Shown here piece after piece: positions 5,649 to 9,353 of a stretch of DNA of 9,353 bases; the stretch's first letter is position 1, and each line of letters begins with the position of its first letter. The position numbers and the translations under genes are program-made. Source of the DNA: Xanthobacteraceae bacterium (GTDB lineage: Bacteria > Pseudomonadota > Alphaproteobacteria > Rhizobiales > Xanthobacteraceae); the NCBI GenBank assembly GCA_030043175.1, contig JASHYD010000269.1, forward strand, positions 1-9,353, read 5' to 3'. The notes beneath the pieces are model-generated. The model saw only the letters and a list, made by a program, of their open reading frames with translations, made no database searches and was not told where the DNA came from.

Positions 5649-6554
5649 ATGAGGAGCAGATGGAATTGTCTCGTGGTTGGCAGCTGCAATGTCTTTGGCC
5701 TGGCTTTGCTTGTGCTGTCTGCCGCGGGCGGCGGTTCGGCGGTCCGTGCCGAGGATCCGGCGACGTTGCCAGGCAGCGTGCTCGAGAAAATCGCAACGGG
5801 GATCGAACAGCGGGTCGCTGATCTCCAAGCATCGGTGGCGGCCTTTGCGGATTCATTCACCGCGAGACGCATCGCAGCTCAGGAACTCTGCGTCGGCGAC
5901 GCGGGCGGCGCGCAAACGTGCATAACCAAGGCGCAGCTCGACGCCCTCATCAGGGGGACGGTGCAAACGGGTCAGGCGCCGGCCGCGATCGAGCCGGATC
6001 AGACGCAACAGACTGCAGCCGCAGATAAGTCCGACGCTCCTGTCGCCCTAGTCGTGCCGCCGCCCGAAACGACGCCTGTGACCGAGCCGTCGGGTGCCCC
6101 CTTCACTGTCGCCCCAGCGGCAGTGGAGGAGAGCAGGGGAGGGGAGCCCGCCGAGGCGATTTCGGAGGTCGCGGTTGTTCCCGAAGCAGCGGCTCTGCGT
6201 GAGCGAGAAGCCGCACCCGAGGGGCCGACCGAGGCTGCGGCCGAGGTGCATGCTGCGCCCGAGGTGGAAACCGTGCCCGAAACGATGGCCGCCATACCGT
6301 CGGCGACGCAGCCGGCAACCGTTCAGCCGGCGGCCGCCTCGCGTGGGGCCGGCGGGCCGCTCGCCGAAGTCGCGTCACAGCCGAGCGAGTCCGCCGACAG
6401 AGTCATCGCGGCGAGCGCCAAGACTCGATCCATCGCGGAGGAACGCGCCGCGAAGGATGAAGACCCGGTACAGCGCGGTTCGACGGAGACGACTTCAGCC
6501 CCGCCAGAGGCAGCTCCCGCGGAAGCGGCGCCGGTTTTACAGCGCGCCGAGTGA
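5649..6554 (+). CDS. exported Ala/Pro/Glu-rich protein of unknown function
   Basis: This 301-residue protein is not recognised. The ATG at 5649 has GGAG six bases upstream and is followed directly by a signal peptide of about 34 residues (hydrophobic FGLALLVLSAAGGG, then SAVRA before EDP). In-frame upstream ATGs (5493, 5577) lack such a site and would bury the signal. Residues of about 35-105 look like a small folded, mainly helical unit with two cysteines (Cys81 in QELCVGD and Cys91 in AQTCITK) that could form a disulfide in the periplasm. From about residue 105 to the end the sequence is low in complexity, rich in Ala, Pro, Glu, Thr and Val, and probably disordered. It lacks a membrane anchor, lipobox or C-terminal domain, so it is not a TonB-like spanning protein. 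It stands alone, divergent from sorAB and convergent with nasA. A periplasmic or secreted location is inferred. Confidence 0.75.
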   Translation: MRSRWNCLVVGSCNVFGLALLVLSAAGGGSAVRAEDPATLPGSVLEKIATGIEQRVADLQASVAAFADSFTARRIAAQELCVGDAGGAQTCITKAQLDALIRGTVQTGQAPAAIEPDQTQQTAAADKSDAPVALVVPPPETTPVTEPSGAPFTVAPAAVEESRGGEPAEAISEVAVVPEAAALREREAAPEGPTEAAAEVHAAPEVETVPETMAAIPSATQPATVQPAAASRGAGGPLAEVASQPSESADRVIAASAKTRSIAEERAAKDEDPVQRGSTETTSAPPEAAPAEAAPVLQRAE

Positions 6555-6902
6555 TCATCAGCCGCACAGGGTGGGCAAAGCCAACGGGTTCGGCCTGCGG
6601 CCGGCCCGACCTCTGTATCTCAGCTTCGACTCTCGCCTTCTGGCTGAGAGGAGGCGAGCGGGACCGCTGGAGTTCCGTCATCAGCTCCTCCCCAGCAGGC
6701 GGAGCGTGCAGCCTGCCGCTTCACCGCGGCAAGCTCGGACGGCTGTCGGCCTCGATGGGGCCGACAGCGTCGTCGTCGCGCCCGAGGCCTGTTGACTGAT
6801 AGGGTGGCAGCTCCGTCGGGTGTCGTTTTTTCCTCCCCGCTTGCAGCCCAGCACCGGAGGGTAGCGGACGAGATTGCCGCGCCAGGGAGCCCGGACGGCC
6901 CG
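6555..6902. other. convergent spacer with hairpins, no gene seen
   Basis: These 348 bases separate the converging ends of the exported-protein gene and nasA. Several overlapping open frames exist on both strands, but all are Arg/Pro/Ser-rich, lack ribosome-binding sites and look like out-of-frame readings of GC-rich DNA. Besides the strong hairpin at 6742-6768, CTCGCCT (6632-6638) and AGGCGAG (6652-6658) form a 7-bp stem. A run of six T occurs at about 6825-6831 on the plus strand, without an obvious stem directly before it. Confidence 0.55.
6742..6768. terminator. possible bidirectional terminator hairpin
   Basis: GCTGTCGGCC (6742-6751), a seven-base loop (TCGATGG) and GGCCGACAGC (6759-6768) form a perfect 10-bp GC-rich stem. 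It lies between two converging genes, 187 bases after the plus-strand stop and 134 bases after the nasA stop. No U-tract follows on either side, so any termination would depend on the stem alone or on another factor. It may instead protect transcript 3' ends. Confidence 0.4.
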
Positions 6903-9353
6903 CTATCCACTCGCCAACGTCGCCTCCTGCAATTGGCGAGGCGCGCCGCGTGCCATTTGCGCCCCCTGCAGGATTGCCGCGAGCTCCGGGAGGCAGGATC
7001 CGCAATTGGTTCCGGCGCGCAAGGCCGTACCGATCTCGCCGGCGCTGGTCAGCTTTGCGGCCGCGATCGCCTTTAGGATGGTCGTGCGGCCCACGGCGAA
7101 ACAGGCGCACACAATGGGGCCCGGAGACGCAACACCCGACAGCGAGACTCCCGCGAGGACCCGTGCGCGGTTGTGGTCGGGCGGCGGCTCGCCAAACATC
7201 AGGATGGCGGCGGCGCGATCGGGCAGATGTTTAGGATCGCGCGCGACGAAGAGGCAGGCGTCGAGCGCGCCGTCAGCGAAGCTCGCATAACGAAACAGGC
7301 CGCGTGCCGGATCGGCATAGACGGCAACACCGCACGCTGTCGCAACGCCAAGCCAGGCAAGGATGCGCGCCGCATCGGGCGTTTCATCGCCCCCTGCAAG
7401 TTCATCTACTCCACAGAGCGCGTAACCAAAACCGCTTTCGATGGCGAAGCGGCACCAATAATCGGCCGACTGCAAGGGGACGCAGGCCCGCCGCAGCAGG
7501 AGGCCATGCCAGGCCATCGTCTGCGGCCAAACCCTCACGGCCGTGGCCTTCAATTCGGGTTGCCCGGAGAGCGGATCGCAGGCCGCCCCGACCAGTTTGT
7601 CAGCCGGGCCAGCGGAGGAATTGTTTTCGCTCCAGTGCATGGCGGCGAACACCTCGCCGCATATTTGAGCCTCGGTCACGCGCACGCGCATGATCGCGCC
7701 GCCATGACGGCTTTCGATCCGCGCGAACCCGCCGTCAACGATTTGCGCTCGGGCTGCATCAGCCGGGTGCATGTCGAGGAAGGGTTCGGGGGTGTGCTGC
7801 GCAAGGCTCGGCACGTCCCCGGTGCGCGTCATGGTGTGCCACTGGTCGCGAACGCGGCCCGTATTGAGCATCAGACCGCGCGCATGGTCGCGTGGTTCGA
7901 CGGGCGGTCGGAATGGCGTCGGCACGAAGCGCGCGCGGCCGTCAGGATGGACAAAACGCCCATCGCCGAACAGCCGCGGGCTTGAGACGCCGTCGCCGCG
8001 CACGGGCCATTGCAGCGGTTCGAGCGCGTCATAGGCGGCATCGTCGAGAGCGGCGAGGCCGCCGATATCAAAGACGCGTTCGCCGCCGTTCTCGAATGCT
8101 GAAAGCGCGGCGTGCTCGCGAAAAATCTCCGCCGGATGGCGATAAGGGAACGCCTCCTCAATGCCCATGCGGCGCGCGAGTTGGGTGAACATCCACCAGT
8201 CCGGCCGCGCCTCGCCGGGCACGGGGCGAAACGCGCGCTGGCGGGAAATGCAACGCTCGGAATTGGTCACGGTGCCGTCTTTCTCGGACCAGGCCATGGC
8301 GGGCAGACGCACATGCGCGAATTCGGTCGTGTCGTTGTGCTGCACATCAGCCACCACAACGAACGGGCAACGGTGCAAGGCTTCGCGCACGCGGTTCGAT
8401 CGCGGCAAGCTGACCGCCGGATTGGTGCCGGCGATCCATAGCGCCCGGATCGTGCCGTCATGCACGGCTTCGAAAAGCTCGACGGCTTTGAGACCGACCC
8501 GCGCCGCCATGTTCGGCGCCTTCCAGAACCGGCGCACGCGGTCGATATGGGCGGCCGAATCGAAGCGCATATGGGCGGCAAGCTGGTTGGCGAGACCGCC
8601 GACCTCCCGTCCACCCATGGCATTGGGCTGACCGGTCAACGAGAAGGGCCCCATGCCGGGACGGCCGATGCGCGCCGTCGCCAGGTGGCAATTGATGATC
8701 GCGTTGACCTTGTCGGTTCCGGCCGACGACTGATTGACGCCCTGCGAATAGAGCGTGATGACGCGCTCGGTTTGTGCAAAGCGTGCGTAGAATTCCTCAA
8801 TCGCTGCCGGCCCGAGCCCGGTAAGTTCCGCGACCGCAGCAATCGAAGGCGCCGAACGCCGCGCCGCCGCAACTGCGGCGTCGAAACCTTGAGTGTGCTC
8901 GGCGACAAATTTGCCGTCGAGCGCTTCGCTCGCGGCGAGATGCGCGAGCAGCCCGTCAAACAGCGCCACATCGCTGCCGAGCCGCAGTGGCAGGTGCAGG
9001 TCGGCATCATTGCATGTCGCGGTGCGGCGCGGGTCGATGACGACGATGCGGGTTGCGCGCGCAGCGCGCGCCGCCATTAGCCGGCGGTAGAGAACCGGGT
9101 GGCACCAGGCGGCGTTGCTGCCGACGAGGACGGCGAGATCAGCCTCGTCGATATCCCCATAGCACCCCGGCACCACATCTTCGCCGAACGCGCGGATGTG
9201 GCCGGCGACCGAGGACGCCATGCACAGACGCGAATTGGTGTCGATATTCGCGGCCCCGAAGAAACCCTTCATGAGCTTATTGGCGACGTAGTAGTCCTCG
9301 GTCAGGAATTGCCCGGACACGTACATCGCGACCGATTCCGGCCCATGGTCCGC
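6903..9353 (-). CDS. nasA: assimilatory nitrate reductase catalytic subunit, partial (N-terminus beyond right edge)
   Basis: The frame is open from the right edge for 816 residues to a TAG at 6905-6903. The product is a cytoplasmic bis-MGD molybdoenzyme that reduces nitrate to nitrite for assimilation. From the edge, residues 11-43 (YVSGQFLTEDYYVANK, then NIDTNSRL) lead to Cys44 in LCMASSVAGH, the expected Mo ligand. The molybdopterin oxidoreductase core follows, and then the dinucleotide-binding domain at about 500-610 (LNTGRVRDQWHTMTRTG). The last 75 residues form a BFD-type [2Fe-2S] domain with Cys749 and Cys751 (VCACF) and Cys784 and Cys787 (NCGSC), numbered from the edge. This C-terminal extension is typical of proteobacterial NasA. 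The N-terminal [4Fe-4S] cysteines and the true start are outside the window; the first ATG seen, at 9326, lies inside a conserved stretch. Family members run to roughly 900 residues, so about 80-90 are missing. There is no frameshift. Confidence 0.94.
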   Translation of the reverse strand, partial: ADHGPESVAMYVSGQFLTEDYYVANKLMKGFFGAANIDTNSRLCMASSVAGHIRAFGEDVVPGCYGDIDEADLAVLVGSNAAWCHPVLYRRLMAARAARATRIVVIDPRRTATCNDADLHLPLRLGSDVALFDGLLAHLAASEALDGKFVAEHTQGFDAAVAAARRSAPSIAAVAELTGLGPAAIEEFYARFAQTERVITLYSQGVNQSSAGTDKVNAIINCHLATARIGRPGMGPFSLTGQPNAMGGREVGGLANQLAAHMRFDSAAHIDRVRRFWKAPNMAARVGLKAVELFEAVHDGTIRALWIAGTNPAVSLPRSNRVREALHRCPFVVVADVQHNDTTEFAHVRLPAMAWSEKDGTVTNSERCISRQRAFRPVPGEARPDWWMFTQLARRMGIEEAFPYRHPAEIFREHAALSAFENGGERVFDIGGLAALDDAAYDALEPLQWPVRGDGVSSPRLFGDGRFVHPDGRARFVPTPFRPPVEPRDHARGLMLNTGRVRDQWHTMTRTGDVPSLAQHTPEPFLDMHPADAARAQIVDGGFARIESRHGGAIMRVRVTEAQICGEVFAAMHWSENNSSAGPADKLVGAACDPLSGQPELKATAVRVWPQTMAWHGLLLRRACVPLQSADYWCRFAIESGFGYALCGVDELAGGDETPDAARILAWLGVATACGVAVYADPARGLFRYASFADGALDACLFVARDPKHLPDRAAAILMFGEPPPDHNRARVLAGVSLSGVASPGPIVCACFAVGRTTILKAIAAAKLTSAGEIGTALRAGTNCGSCLPELAAILQGAQMARGAPRQLQEATLASG

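Noticed and set aside
6094..6795. A 233-codon Arg/Pro-rich frame on the plus strand
   Set aside because: It is a +1 reading of the Ala/Pro/Glu-rich tail of the gene at 5649 and runs on into the spacer. Its extreme Arg content is what GCG/CCG-type codons give when shifted.
9049..9075. Alternating GC run that could be read as a repeat or Z-DNA element
   Set aside because: It lies inside nasA and encodes Ala/Arg-rich residues in frame. Codon choice in a high-GC gene explains it.
9324..9326. ATG at 9326 as the start of nasA
   Set aside because: The nine codons before it are open to the window edge and continue a conserved NasA stretch (HGPESVAMYVSGQ). The N-terminal iron-sulfur domain is still missing, so the gene starts outside.

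Overview
The window is high-GC DNA with the gene style of an alphaproteobacterium, most likely a Hyphomicrobiales (Rhizobiales) member near Bradyrhizobium, Rhodopseudomonas or Pseudolabrys. This rests on base composition, the Slt, SorAB and NasA family types and the scarcity of TTA/CTA/TCA codons. I recognise the families from sequence alone and could not search for the species. I see no tRNA, rRNA, CRISPR array, insertion sequence or phage gene.

Layout. (1) Positions 1-2595, minus strand: a soluble lytic murein transglycosylase (Slt70 type, 710 aa) whose stop codon overlaps the start of an alpha/beta hydrolase that runs off the left edge. (2) 2596-3006: a gene-free spacer with two hairpins and the only A/T-rich patch of note. 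(3) 3007-4607, minus strand: a two-gene sulfite dehydrogenase operon. SorA is a Tat-exported molybdenum enzyme and SorB a monohaem cytochrome c. (4) 4608-5648: about 1 kb with no recognised gene. It holds a cluster of short inverted repeats just upstream of sorA, a stretch open on both strands that may encode an unrecognised protein, and a structured leader. (5) 5649-6554, plus strand: an exported protein of unknown function with a small Cys-pair domain and a long Ala/Pro/Glu-rich tail. (6) 6555-6902: a convergent spacer with a strong hairpin. (7) 6903-9353, minus strand: the C-terminal 816 residues of an assimilatory nitrate reductase (NasA) with a C-terminal BFD-type [2Fe-2S] domain. Its N-terminus lies beyond the right edge.

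How the genes relate. SorA would oxidise sulfite in the periplasm and pass electrons to SorB and on to the respiratory chain. NasA would reduce nitrate to nitrite in the cytoplasm for assimilation. Both need a molybdenum cofactor, but of different families (sulfite-oxidase type and bis-MGD type), and nothing here shows that they are co-regulated. Slt remodels peptidoglycan, and the hydrolase appears translationally coupled to it.

I did not find a convincing new multi-gene system. The parts most worth a second look are the exported low-complexity protein with its folded leader, the inverted-repeat cluster upstream of sorA, the hairpin with a self-complementary loop between sorB and slt, and the two-strand open region at 4786-5409.
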